DNA of 42,397 nt, taken from contig DAOUFU010000294.1 of assembly GCA_034429275.1 (NCBI GenBank), positions 1-42,397 on the forward strand, read 5' to 3'. The translations under genes were made by a program, and so were the position numbers. This document shows positions 8,113 through 15,702 of the stretch, piece after piece. How positions within the stretch are numbered: the stretch's first letter is position 1; each line of letters opens with the position of its first letter. This DNA comes from DAOUFU01 sp034429275. Lineage in GTDB: Bacteria > Chloroflexota > Anaerolineae > Aggregatilineales > Aggregatilineaceae. The notes beneath the pieces are model-generated. The model saw nothing but the letters and a program-made list of their open reading frames with translations. It did not search any database and was not told the DNA's origin.

Positions 8113-9405
8113 CTAGAGCGCCATTGGCTCGTGCTCGCTTTCCAGGATGCGCATGATCTCATCCAGCGATGGCTCAGCCGAATGCAGCGGGTTGGCATAC
8201 AACGAATCGATCTGGTCCAGCGAAGCACGGTGGTAGTTGATGGTCGCGTCCGGGTCCTTAAGAATGTGCCCGGTCAGAATGCCCACCACCGACTCGCCCG
8301 GTTGAATCACGCCCATCTGAACGAGTTTGCGTGTCCCGGCCAGTGAGCAGGCCGAGGCAGGCTCACAGCCGATCCCCTCAGCGTCAATCAGGGCCTTTGC
8401 GTTCATGATTTCCTGGTCGCTCACCTGCTCCACGACGCCGTTGGTCCAGCGCACTGTTCGCACGGCCTTAGCATAGTTCACCGGGTTACCGATCTTGATG
8501 GCCGTGGCGATGGTCTCGGCCTTGACCGCTTCAAAATCGGCGAAGTCGCGCCGATAGCTGCGGTAGAGCGGATTCGCGCCCTCGGCCTGGATGATCGCCA
8601 GGCGTGGCAGCCGGTCGATCAATCCCAGCTCGTACAGCTCATGCAACCCTTTGCCAAAAGCTGAACTGTTGCCCAGGTTGCCACCGGGACACACGATCCA
8701 ATCTGGCACCTGCCAGCGAAGCTGCTGGATTGTCTCGATCATGATCGATTTCTGCCCTTCCAGTCGGAAGGCATTCACCGAATTGAGCAGGTAAATCCCC
8801 AACTGCTCCGAGACTTCGCGCACTAACTGCATGTTGCGGTCGAAGTCGGCATTGATCTGAATGCACGTCGCCCCATACGCTACCGCCTGCGAGAGCTTCC
8901 CCAGCGCGATCTGTTTGTTCTGGAAGAACACGATGCCGGTCATCCCGGCATGGGCTGCATAGGCTGCCAGCGAGGCCGAAGTGTTGCCCGTCGAGGCGCA
9001 GGCTACGCGGCTCATCCCCAGCACGCGGGCCTGGGTGACCCCCGTCGTCATACCGCGATCCTTGAACGATCCGGTAGGGTTCTCGCCCTCGTGCTTGAGG
9101 TAGAGCGTATCCACGCCAGCCCAGGCGGCCAGTTTGGGGACGTAGTACAGCGTCGTATTGCCTTCCGGGCGGCTGACAACCAGACCCGGATCAACATCGG
9201 GGGCAATCAGTTCCTTGTACCGCCAGACGCCGCTGCGGTAAGGAACATCCAACGTACCCAGCCGCCCATCGAATAAGGCACGGGCGGGCTTCACTTGCCA
9301 TGAATGGTGCACATCCAACAAACCGCCGCAGCTTTCGCAGGTGTACACTACAGCATTTATAGGGTATTCTCGACCACAATCCATACAGCGCAGGTTGCTA
9401 GGCAT
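8113..9405 (-). CDS. thrC: Threonine synthase
   Basis: Converts O-phosphohomoserine to threonine with PLP. The N-terminal 35 residues hold two CxxC pairs (CMDCGREYP and CESCGG), a zinc-ribbon start seen in many thermophile and archaeal-type ThrC proteins. The PLP lysine is in NPTGSFKDRGM, and the phosphate-binding glycines are in CPGGNLGN. Length is 430 residues. GTG at 9408 is directly followed by ATG at 9405; GAGG seven bases before the ATG favours the latter. It is divergent from thrB with a 54-base gap and transcribed away from it. No Thr-rich leader precedes it, unlike hom. Confidence 0.94.
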   Translation of the reverse strand: MPSNLRCMDCGREYPINAVVYTCESCGGLLDVHHSWQVKPARALFDGRLGTLDVPYRSGVWRYKELIAPDVDPGLVVSRPEGNTTLYYVPKLAAWAGVDTLYLKHEGENPTGSFKDRGMTTGVTQARVLGMSRVACASTGNTSASLAAYAAHAGMTGIVFFQNKQIALGKLSQAVAYGATCIQINADFDRNMQLVREVSEQLGIYLLNSVNAFRLEGQKSIMIETIQQLRWQVPDWIVCPGGNLGNSSAFGKGLHELYELGLIDRLPRLAIIQAEGANPLYRSYRRDFADFEAVKAETIATAIKIGNPVNYAKAVRTVRWTNGVVEQVSDQEIMNAKALIDAEGIGCEPASACSLAGTRKLVQMGVIQPGESVVGILTGHILKDPDATINYHRASLDQIDSLYANPLHSAEPSLDEIMRILESEHEPMAL

Positions 9406-9423
9406 CACATGACCTCATAGGTT
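9395..9423 (+). promoter_or_regulatory. Possible thrB promoter
   Basis: TTGCTA (9395-9400), 17-base spacer, TAGGTT (9418-9423). The -10 is weak. It overlaps the start of thrC on the other strand. Confidence 0.3.
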
Positions 9424-9459
9424 TGGCACTGGCAGCATCCCTCAAGGATACCGGCACTC

Positions 9460-10395
9460 ATGACACGAACAATCGCTAAAGCATTTGCGCCCGCCAGCAT
9501 GGGTAACGTGGGCGTAGGCTTTGACATCCTCGGCCTGGCGTTTGAAGAACCGGGCGATACCGTCGTTGTTGAGCGGCGCGATGAGCCGGGCGCGGTGATC
9601 GTCCACATCGAAGGCGACGGCGGTCGGCTCCCCCGCGATCCGGCCAAAAACTCGGCCACTGTCGCCGCCAACAGTGTGCTGAAGCTGCTCCAGGCTGACT
9701 GCGGCGTTAGTCTCACTCTCTACAAAGACCTGCCGCTGGCCAGCGGTTTGGGCAGTAGCGCCGCCAGTGCGGTCGCCGCTGCCGTGGCGGTCAACGAGCT
9801 GTTCGGCGTGCCGCTCACCCTGCCGCAACTGCTGCCCGCCTGCCTCGACGGAGAAGCCGCCGTCAGCGGATATCATCCGGATAACGTTGGGCCGAGCCTG
9901 CTTGGCGGCATTACCTTGATCACTGGCACCGCCTTCAACCAGATTCGCCGCCTGCCCGTGCCCGATAACTTTTTCTGCGCGCTGGTGACCCCCAATGTCG
10001 CCGTACCGACTTCGCTGGCGCGCGCGGTGCTGCCCCAGATGATCTCGCTCAAGCAGATGGTCGCGCAGACCGGCGCAGTTGCCCGGTTGGTCGATGCCCT
10101 GCATCGCGGCGACGTGCAGATCGCCGCCGAGACGATGGAGGCCGACTGCGTCATCGAGCCGGCCCGCGCCCACCTGATGCCCCTGTTGGCCGAGCAGCGC
10201 GCCATCGCCAAACAGCACGGCGCGATCTCGCTGGTCATCAGTGGCGCAGGGCCAACGCTCTGCGCCGTGTGCGACTCAATGCCGGTAGCCCGTCGCGTCG
10301 CCGAGGCTATGGGCGCGCTCTACGAAGATGCAGGCATCGGCGCGGTATCGCGGGCCACGCGCGTTTCAGCAGACGGGGCGCGCGGCGTGCGTTAA
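9460..10395 (+). CDS. thrB: Homoserine kinase
   Basis: ATP-dependent phosphorylation of homoserine, feeding threonine synthase. GHMP-kinase family, 311 residues. The ATP loop is LPLASGLGSSAASAVAAA (about residues 88-105). The N-terminus has the family segment ASMGNVGVGFDILGLAFE, and the C-terminal SGAGPTLCAVCD is motif 3. SD AAGGA is 11 bases upstream, slightly long. It converges with asd: the two stop codons are separated by only three bases, with no terminator between. Confidence 0.96.
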   Translation: MTRTIAKAFAPASMGNVGVGFDILGLAFEEPGDTVVVERRDEPGAVIVHIEGDGGRLPRDPAKNSATVAANSVLKLLQADCGVSLTLYKDLPLASGLGSSAASAVAAAVAVNELFGVPLTLPQLLPACLDGEAAVSGYHPDNVGPSLLGGITLITGTAFNQIRRLPVPDNFFCALVTPNVAVPTSLARAVLPQMISLKQMVAQTGAVARLVDALHRGDVQIAAETMEADCVIEPARAHLMPLLAEQRAIAKQHGAISLVISGAGPTLCAVCDSMPVARRVAEAMGALYEDAGIGAVSRATRVSADGARGVR

Positions 10396-10398
10396 CCC

Positions 10399-11457
10399 CT
10401 AGACCTGCACCAGTCCACGCTCAACCAGCAGTTCGGCGTTCAGAATCGAACAACCTGCTGCACCGCGAATCGTGTTGTGGGCAATCGCCAGGAACTTCCA
10501 CCCGCCGATGACCGGGTCCTGGCGTAGCCGCCCGACCGAGGTAGCCATACCGCCGCCCGCATCTCGATCCCGGCGCGGTTGTGGGCGATCGATCTCCGCG
10601 CGCACAATGACCGGCTGAGGCGGGGCGCTGGGCAGTCCTGGCACCGGGTCTGGCCCCACAAAGCCGCGCCACGCCTCCAGAATGGTTTCCTCGCTGAGCG
10701 CCTCACCGAAGCGCACCGACACGGCTACCAGGTGACCATCGAGCACCGGCACGCGTGTACAGGTAGCGCTCATGACGCAGTCGAAGAACCGGATCGACTC
10801 ACCGTCCAGTTCGCCCCACATCTTGCGTGGTTCGGTCTCCACTTTGGGTTCCTCGCCCCCAATATAGGGGATCACGTTATCGGTGATGTCCAACGCGGAG
10901 ACGCCTGGATAGCCCGCGCCGCTGATGGCTTGCATACTCACCATGTGAACCGCGTCGATGCCGTATTGGCGCAGCGGCGCAAGCGCCATCACGACCGGCG
11001 CAATCGTGCAGTTGGAATTGGTGACGATTCCCCCGGTGGTCCATCCATATTTCCGCCGCTGGACCAGCACCAGGTCGGCGTGAGGCGCGTTTACTTCGGG
11101 CATCAAGATCGGCACATCGTCTTGCATCCGGTAGGCACTGGCATTTGAGCAGATCATGTGCCCACGTTCGGCCAGCCGCCACTCGACCGTCTTTGCAATC
11201 TCGCTTGGCAGCGCAGAGAATACAATCGGGGACTGGAGATCGGCATCAAGCGGCAGCACTTCGCGCCCGGCCAGATCGGCGGGGGGGTTGCCGGAGAGCA
11301 CCCAGCGCGCCGCGCTGCCGTAGGTCTGGCCAGCGCTGCGCTCACTGGCGACCAGTTCCGTCACGCGGAACCAGGGATGGCCTTCAAGAAGCTGCATGAA
11401 GCGCTGGCCAACCGCGCCCGTTGCTCCGAGGATTGCGACATCAATCGGCTTTGGCAT
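10399..11457 (-). CDS. asd: Aspartate-semialdehyde dehydrogenase
   Basis: NADPH-dependent reduction of aspartyl phosphate to the semialdehyde, the branch point to lysine, threonine and methionine. N-terminal nucleotide fold GATGAVGQRFMQLLEGHP; catalytic cysteine in TNSNCTIAPVVMALAP; SGAGYPGVSALDI is typical of the archaeal/fungal-like Asd type. Length 352 residues. ATG codons at 11463 and 11457 are both in frame; AAGGA is three bases from the first and nine from the second, so 11457 is preferred. It overlaps the end of lysC by 17 bases and closes the hom-lysC-asd operon. Confidence 0.93.
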   Translation of the reverse strand: MPKPIDVAILGATGAVGQRFMQLLEGHPWFRVTELVASERSAGQTYGSAARWVLSGNPPADLAGREVLPLDADLQSPIVFSALPSEIAKTVEWRLAERGHMICSNASAYRMQDDVPILMPEVNAPHADLVLVQRRKYGWTTGGIVTNSNCTIAPVVMALAPLRQYGIDAVHMVSMQAISGAGYPGVSALDITDNVIPYIGGEEPKVETEPRKMWGELDGESIRFFDCVMSATCTRVPVLDGHLVAVSVRFGEALSEETILEAWRGFVGPDPVPGLPSAPPQPVIVRAEIDRPQPRRDRDAGGGMATSVGRLRQDPVIGGWKFLAIAHNTIRGAAGCSILNAELLVERGLVQV

Positions 11458-12877
11458 GATCATGATTCCTTCCGTTGAGGACGACCAATTTATGAATCTG
11501 GCGCACGGCAGTTTCCGAATCGCCGGAATTCACCACCATCGAGATGCAGTAGTTGCTGGCCCCCTGGGCAATCGCCTGGATGTTTATCCCCATATCGCCC
11601 AGTGCGCCGAAAATCCGCGCCGCGACTCCTGCCTGGGTGAGCATCCCGGCGCCCACCACCGCGATGATCTCGACGTCATTGTCCAGGCTGACTTCGTGGA
11701 TGTGCTGGCGCTCCAGCTCATACGCCAGTTCTGCCTCGATAGCCGCCTTGACGTGCGGCCCGGTGGACTGGGGCACCACAAAACAGATGCTCTGCTCACT
11801 GGATGACTGCGAGATCATCAATACGCTGGCATGCTGACGCGCGACCGCCGAAAACGTGCGGGCCGCAATACCGGGCACACCGATCATGCCGCGCCCGGCC
11901 ACTGTGATCAGGCACACGTCGCGGATTGCAGTCACCGCCTTGACCGTGCCAGGCGTCGCCTGAGCCTGGTGGGTGATCAGGGTACCTTCAAACGTCGGGT
12001 TGAACGTATTCTTGACGCGCAGCGGGATGTTCCGCTCGATGGCGGGCTGTACCGTCTTGGCGTGCAGCACTTTCGCGCCAAAGTACGCCATCTCGCCCAC
12101 TTCGCCATAGGACAGGACCGGGATCACCTGGGCATCCGGGACCAAACGTGGGTCCGCCGTCATGACGCCGTCTACATCGGTCCATATCCAGATTTCGTCG
12201 CTATCGACGTATGCGCCAAGCAGGGCAGCACTGTAGTCACTGCCGCCACGCCCCAGCGTGGTGATAACACCATCACGCGTGGCTCCCATGAACCCGGTCA
12301 CCACCGGGACAATCCCCTGGTCCAGCAAGGGAATGAGCTTGCTGCGCACATTGGCTTCGGATTCCTCAAACAATACCCCGGCGTTTTGGAACTGGTTGTC
12401 GGTCACAATCAGGTATTGAGCGCTCAGTGTGACACTGGGCACGCCGCGCTGACGCAGCACTGCCGAGATGATCGGCACCGACATCCGCTCGCCCAGCGAT
12501 GACACCATATCCATCGCCTTAGGCGAGGCTTCGCGCAGCACGTAGATTCCATAGCACAGCGTCTGGAACTCCTCGATCAGTCCATCGATCTCGTCATGCA
12601 GCGCGATCCGCTCCACGTCCGATTTGATCAGCGCCCGGATCACGGCGGCGTGTTTGGCCTCTAGTTGTTCAGCCAGTCCCTTGTACCGGGTGGCATTCCC
12701 GGCGGCGGCTGTCTGCGCCCCTTCGATCAGCATGTTAGTCACGCCGCTCATCGCCGATGCCACTCCCAACACGCGGTGACCGGCCTCAAAAGCTTCTTTG
12801 AGAATATCGACCACCTGCGAAATAGCTTCGGCACTGCCAACCGAGGTGCCGCCAAATTTCATCGTGAGCGTGGACAT
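11441..12877 (-). CDS. lysC: Aspartate kinase
   Basis: Phosphorylates aspartate, the first step of the aspartate family. The N-terminal KFGGTSVGSAEAI motif carries the catalytic Lys7. LGRGGSDYSAALLGAYV is the second kinase signature. The last 150 or so residues look like tandem ACT domains (VGAGMLTQAGVAARIFGALGD, GINIQAIAQGASNYCISMVV), the usual site of Lys and/or Thr feedback. Length 478 residues. It lies 38 bases after hom and overlaps asd. Confidence 0.95.
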   Translation of the reverse strand: MSTLTMKFGGTSVGSAEAISQVVDILKEAFEAGHRVLGVASAMSGVTNMLIEGAQTAAAGNATRYKGLAEQLEAKHAAVIRALIKSDVERIALHDEIDGLIEEFQTLCYGIYVLREASPKAMDMVSSLGERMSVPIISAVLRQRGVPSVTLSAQYLIVTDNQFQNAGVLFEESEANVRSKLIPLLDQGIVPVVTGFMGATRDGVITTLGRGGSDYSAALLGAYVDSDEIWIWTDVDGVMTADPRLVPDAQVIPVLSYGEVGEMAYFGAKVLHAKTVQPAIERNIPLRVKNTFNPTFEGTLITHQAQATPGTVKAVTAIRDVCLITVAGRGMIGVPGIAARTFSAVARQHASVLMISQSSSEQSICFVVPQSTGPHVKAAIEAELAYELERQHIHEVSLDNDVEIIAVVGAGMLTQAGVAARIFGALGDMGINIQAIAQGASNYCISMVVNSGDSETAVRQIHKLVVLNGRNHDHAKAD

Positions 12878-12915
12878 AAACTCTCCTTCGCGCTAAGAAA
12901 ACCTGCCAGGGACCA

Positions 12916-14007
12916 TCAGCCGTTGTTCGCCGGCGTGCTGATCGCCAGCGAGATACAGTCTTGCAGCACTGCCGCCGCCGCGACGGCCAGCCCGGCCCCA
13001 GGCCCGATCAGAGTCAGCGGGACATCGGCATAGCACGCGGTAGTGAATGAGATCAGATTGAGCGTGCCGCGAAGCTGCGCCGCCAGCGTCTCGCTAACCA
13101 TGCGTAGGCCCACAATCCCACTCACCTGGCTGATCTCGCACATATAGCGCGGCACGCCGCCAAATGCCGCGATATAAGCCGCCATATCCGCATCCAGGCG
13201 GGGCAGTTCGGCCAGAAATTCATGAACGGGCAGTTCGGCCATCTCGATCGGAAACAGGGGATCGATGCGCAGGTCTTCCAGTTCCTTATGCCATCCGGCG
13301 ATTCGCGCCAGGATCAGGGCCTTGCGGGCGACATCTTTGCCGCTTAAGTCTTCGCGGGGGGCTGGCTCGGTATAACCGCGCGCCTTGGCCCGATTGACGG
13401 CCAACGAAAGCGCCTCCCCGTCTTCCAGGTGGGTGCACAGATACCCCAACGTGCTGCTCAACGAACCTTCGATATGTTGAATCACATCGCCCGTATCGAC
13501 CAGGTAGCGCAGTGTGGCGATCACTGGCAGCCCGGCCCCAACCGTTGCCTCGAAGCGCACCCTGGGACTTTCAAACAATACATGCGCCTCGGTCCAGAAA
13601 TCGGCCAGGGGGTGTTTGTTGGCCAGTGCGAGGCTGTATCCCTGTGCCAACGCGTAGCGCAGCAGTTCACCGGTCTCACTGTCGGTCGTATCGACCACGA
13701 TCGCGTTCTCGATGCCCGCTGCCAGGCAGTGCTTGATCAGGTCCAGTCCCCCGATTTCGAGCGCGCCCGGCTGCTGAATGAGCTTATTTCCGGCGTTCTT
13801 CCGCTCAACCAAAGAAATCAGCGCCTCCATCGACAGCCCTGCCGGATCGACGACTGCGCCTGAACTATCCGCCACCGCTACCGGGCGCAGCCCAATCCCA
13901 TAACGTTCCGCCAACCGCTCGCGTGTCTGGCGGATTTGTGTCAGAAAGGCGCGGCCCACATGCCCTGCCCCAAGCATAATCACTGGAAACTGGCGTGGCT
14001 CGGTCAT
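12916..14007 (-). CDS. hom: Homoserine dehydrogenase
   Basis: Reduces aspartate semialdehyde to homoserine. The Rossmann motif GAGHVGRAFL is at residues 13-22, ANKHPLAD holds the conserved lysine of the coenzyme/substrate interface, and LSGKDVARKALILAR contains the catalytic Asp-Lys pair region. At 363 residues from the ATG at 14007 (GGAG eight bases upstream) it lacks a C-terminal ACT domain, like the catalytic half of bifunctional ThrA. First gene of hom-lysC-asd, it is preceded by a Thr/Met/Ile-rich leader ORF and terminator. That suggests control by transcription attenuation rather than allostery on this protein. Confidence 0.92.
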   Translation of the reverse strand: MTEPRQFPVIMLGAGHVGRAFLTQIRQTRERLAERYGIGLRPVAVADSSGAVVDPAGLSMEALISLVERKNAGNKLIQQPGALEIGGLDLIKHCLAAGIENAIVVDTTDSETGELLRYALAQGYSLALANKHPLADFWTEAHVLFESPRVRFEATVGAGLPVIATLRYLVDTGDVIQHIEGSLSSTLGYLCTHLEDGEALSLAVNRAKARGYTEPAPREDLSGKDVARKALILARIAGWHKELEDLRIDPLFPIEMAELPVHEFLAELPRLDADMAAYIAAFGGVPRYMCEISQVSGIVGLRMVSETLAAQLRGTLNLISFTTACYADVPLTLIGPGAGLAVAAAAVLQDCISLAISTPANNG

Positions 14008-14080
14008 TGTTCCCTCTCCTCTTGGGCGGATTGCCGCCACCAAACTTTTATTCCGTGCATCTCGTCAAACCACAGGGTCA

Positions 14081-14117
14081 AACAAAACGAGCGTGGGCCG
14101 GGTTTGCTCCACGCTCG
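14081..14117 (-). terminator. Attenuator terminator upstream of hom
   Basis: Nine-bp perfect stem CGAGCGTGG (minus strand, 14117-14109) with 14096-14088, 12-base loop, then UUUUGUUUG on the minus strand. It lies 74 bases before the hom ATG and 36 bases after the leader stop codon. Confidence 0.82.
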
Positions 14118-14178
14118 CTAGTGTCTCGGTTTGGTCGTCTGATACGCCCTGGCCTACCCCACCCTGGAAGCAGCCGGC
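14097..14178 (-). promoter_or_regulatory. Candidate antiterminator in the hom leader
   Basis: On the minus strand GCCGG, TGCT and CC from 14178-14166 can pair with GG, AGCA and CCGGC in 14110-14097, with an internal loop and a bulge. The pairing takes the inner end of the terminator stem plus its loop. A competing option is GGGCGT (about 14148-14143) with ACGCTC of the terminator 3' arm. Both are imperfect, so this is weaker than the arg case. Confidence 0.4.
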
Positions 14179-14255
14179 AATGCCTGCCCGGTCATCATAG
14201 TACCGGTAGTCGTGGTAGTCATCATCGTAGCCATGGTGATGATAGCGTGCGACAT
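14154..14255 (-). CDS. Thr/Met/Ile-rich leader peptide of the hom-lysC-asd operon
   Basis: A 33-residue ORF, ATG at 14255 to TAG at 14154. Residues 5-22 are IITMATMMTTTTTGTMMT: nine Thr, five internal Met and two Ile, all end products of the pathway that hom, lysC and asd feed. A hairpin plus U-run terminator begins 36 bases after its stop codon. GGCGG ten bases upstream is a usable SD. The overlapping frame starting at 14265 (His/Asp/Tyr-rich) has a worse SD spacing and no matching logic. Lysine is absent, so the attenuator would sense Thr, Ile and Met but not Lys charging. Confidence 0.8.
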   Translation of the reverse strand: MSHAIITMATMMTTTTTGTMMTGQALPAASRVG

Positions 14256-14326
14256 CAGGCAGCATCCGCCTTCAGACGGTGATCTCGAACAGGGCCAAAT
14301 AGCAACAACATTCCACACGTGCGCCA

Positions 14327-14355
14327 AGCGTAGCATGGCGGCTGGATTTCGTCAA
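14327..14355 (-). promoter_or_regulatory. Promoter of the hom leader
   Basis: On the minus strand, -35 TTGACG (14355-14350), 17-base spacer, -10 TACGCT (14332-14327). Predicted +1 is A14320, 65 bases before the leader ATG. It is divergent from the his promoter, with the two -35 boxes about 60 bases apart. Confidence 0.6.
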
Positions 14356-14416
14356 CCACTTCGGGCCAATGTCTATGCAAAATCACCAAGAGCGCCCCAG
14401 TCCGCCAAACCAGCGG

Positions 14417-14444
14417 TTGACAAGCCCGGCGTGCGCGCTATACT
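14417..14444 (+). promoter_or_regulatory. Promoter of the his leader
   Basis: Perfect -35 TTGACA (14417-14422), 16-base spacer, -10 TATACT (14439-14444). Counting from the -10, +1 falls at about 14451-14452, the A of the his leader ATG. Confidence 0.75.
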
Positions 14445-14451
14445 GTCGCTC

Positions 14452-14550
14452 ATGATGATTACATTCGCCTGCACGACACACGCTCACGCGCACCATCATA
14501 CCAACGCCCCTGGCTGGCAGCCTGGCGGTGCTGTGCGCGTGCGTGCCTGA
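14452..14550 (+). CDS. Histidine leader peptide of the his operon
   Basis: A 32-residue ORF (ATG 14452, TGA 14548-14550). Residues 10-16 are HAHAHHH, five His in seven codons (14479-14499). There is no SD. The promoter places +1 at or one base before the ATG, so the mRNA is probably leaderless; a second ATG follows at 14455. A strong terminator begins 30 bases after the stop codon and hisG 127 bases after. This matches classical his attenuation in outline. Confidence 0.82.
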   Translation: MMITFACTTHAHAHHHTNAPGWQPGGAVRVRA

Positions 14551-14580
14551 TCACAAGCCGGATCACACCTTGCGCTAACC

Positions 14581-14613
14581 AACGCCCCCTGGACTGCCGG
14601 GGGCGTTTTTGTT
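14581..14613 (+). terminator. Attenuator terminator upstream of hisG
   Basis: Nine-bp stem (14581-14589 with 14599-14607), nine-base loop, then a U-rich run ending UUUUGUUGUUGG. The sequence ACCAACGCCCCCTGG at its 5' side is nearly repeated inside the leader ORF at 14500-14513. GGCAGCCTGGCGG (14516-14528) can pair imperfectly with the 5' arm and loop (about 14587-14598), which would make an antiterminator. Confidence 0.85.
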
Positions 14614-14676
14614 GTTGGACTATCCAGCTTTGTTGCATACCCGTACCTGGTGTGCCAGCCGTTGAAGGAGTGCCCT

Positions 14677-15702
14677 ATGCCTAATCAGATCCGACTCGCC
14701 TTGCCCAGCAAGGGCCGCATGGAAGAAGAAACGCTCGACTTCCTGGCAGGCTGCGGGCTGCGCGTCAACAAGCTCAATCCGCGCCAGTACACCGCCACCT
14801 TGCCCGCACTGCCCGATGTGATGGTGCTCTTCCAGCGGGCCAAGGACATCCCTATGAGTGTTGCCGCTGGCGATGTAGACCTCGGTATCACCGGCCTGGA
14901 TACCCTGGTCGAGGGCATGAACGGCGATGCCGACTCGGTGGTCATCATCCACGATGCGCTCGGATACGGCGAATGCAAATTGGTGATTGCCGTACCCGAT
15001 GAATGGGACGATGTGCAAACCATGAGCGATCTTGCGCGCACAGCCGCCGAACGCCACGCCGCGGGTAATACGCTGCGTATCGCGACCAAGTTCAATAATA
15101 GCGTGGGGCGTTTTCTGGCCAGCGCCGGAGTCGCCGATATACGTATTGTGCTGGCCGATGGCGCGCTGGAATCCGCCCCAATTGTCGGCTACGCCGACCT
15201 GATCGCCGACATTACCAGCACCGGCACCACCCTGCGCGAAAACCGCCTGCGACCGCTTGACGATGGCTTGATCGTCGACTCGCAGGCGGTTTTTATCGGC
15301 AACCGCGCCGCCCTGAGCAATCGCCCCGATCTGCTCGCCGCCACCCGCCAGATGCTTGAATTCATTGAAGCTCACCTGCGGGCACGCGGCCAGTATATGA
15401 TCTTCGCCAATATGCGCGGCAGTTCGATCGAAGACATCCGCTCGCGCATCTTCTCTTCGCCCGATCTGGGTGGCCTGCAAGGGCCAACCATCGCCGCCAT
15501 GATCACTCGCGAAGCCAATGGTCACTGGTGGGCGATCAATTTTGTGGCACCTGCGCAAAAGCTGAACGAGGTCATCCAGCAGATTCGCGCCATCGGGGGC
15601 AGCGGTGTGGTTGTCACCCCGGTGACCTACATTTTTGAGGAAGCTCCCGCGCGTTACCAGCGTTTGCTCGATACCCTGAAACTTGAGGAGAAAAAGCTGT
15701 GA
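14677..15702 (+). CDS. hisG: ATP phosphoribosyltransferase, long form
   Basis: Condenses ATP and PRPP, the first committed step of histidine synthesis. At 341 residues it is the long, self-sufficient form with a C-terminal ACT-like regulatory domain (about residues 270-341, GSGVVVTPVTYIFEE), which explains the lack of hisZ. The PRPP-binding region is ADLIADITSTGTTLREN, and DVDLGITGLDTL is also family-typical. AAGGAG six bases before the ATG at 14677 sets the start. The final stop overlaps the hisD start (GTGA). It is likely regulated by histidine feedback on the protein and by the leader attenuator. Confidence 0.96.
   Translation: MPNQIRLALPSKGRMEEETLDFLAGCGLRVNKLNPRQYTATLPALPDVMVLFQRAKDIPMSVAAGDVDLGITGLDTLVEGMNGDADSVVIIHDALGYGECKLVIAVPDEWDDVQTMSDLARTAAERHAAGNTLRIATKFNNSVGRFLASAGVADIRIVLADGALESAPIVGYADLIADITSTGTTLRENRLRPLDDGLIVDSQAVFIGNRAALSNRPDLLAATRQMLEFIEAHLRARGQYMIFANMRGSSIEDIRSRIFSSPDLGGLQGPTIAAMITREANGHWWAINFVAPAQKLNEVIQQIRAIGGSGVVVTPVTYIFEEAPARYQRLLDTLKLEEKKL

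Noticed and set aside
7953..8228. 91-codon minus-strand frame covering the end of thrC
   Set aside because: Out-of-frame shadow of thrC running across the arg promoter; its stop merely overlaps the arg leader start.
14065..14265. 66-codon His/Asp/Tyr-rich minus-strand frame overlapping the hom leader
   Set aside because: SD spacing to its ATG is too short, it runs through the terminator hairpin, and its composition has no link to the hom operon, unlike the frame at 14154-14255.
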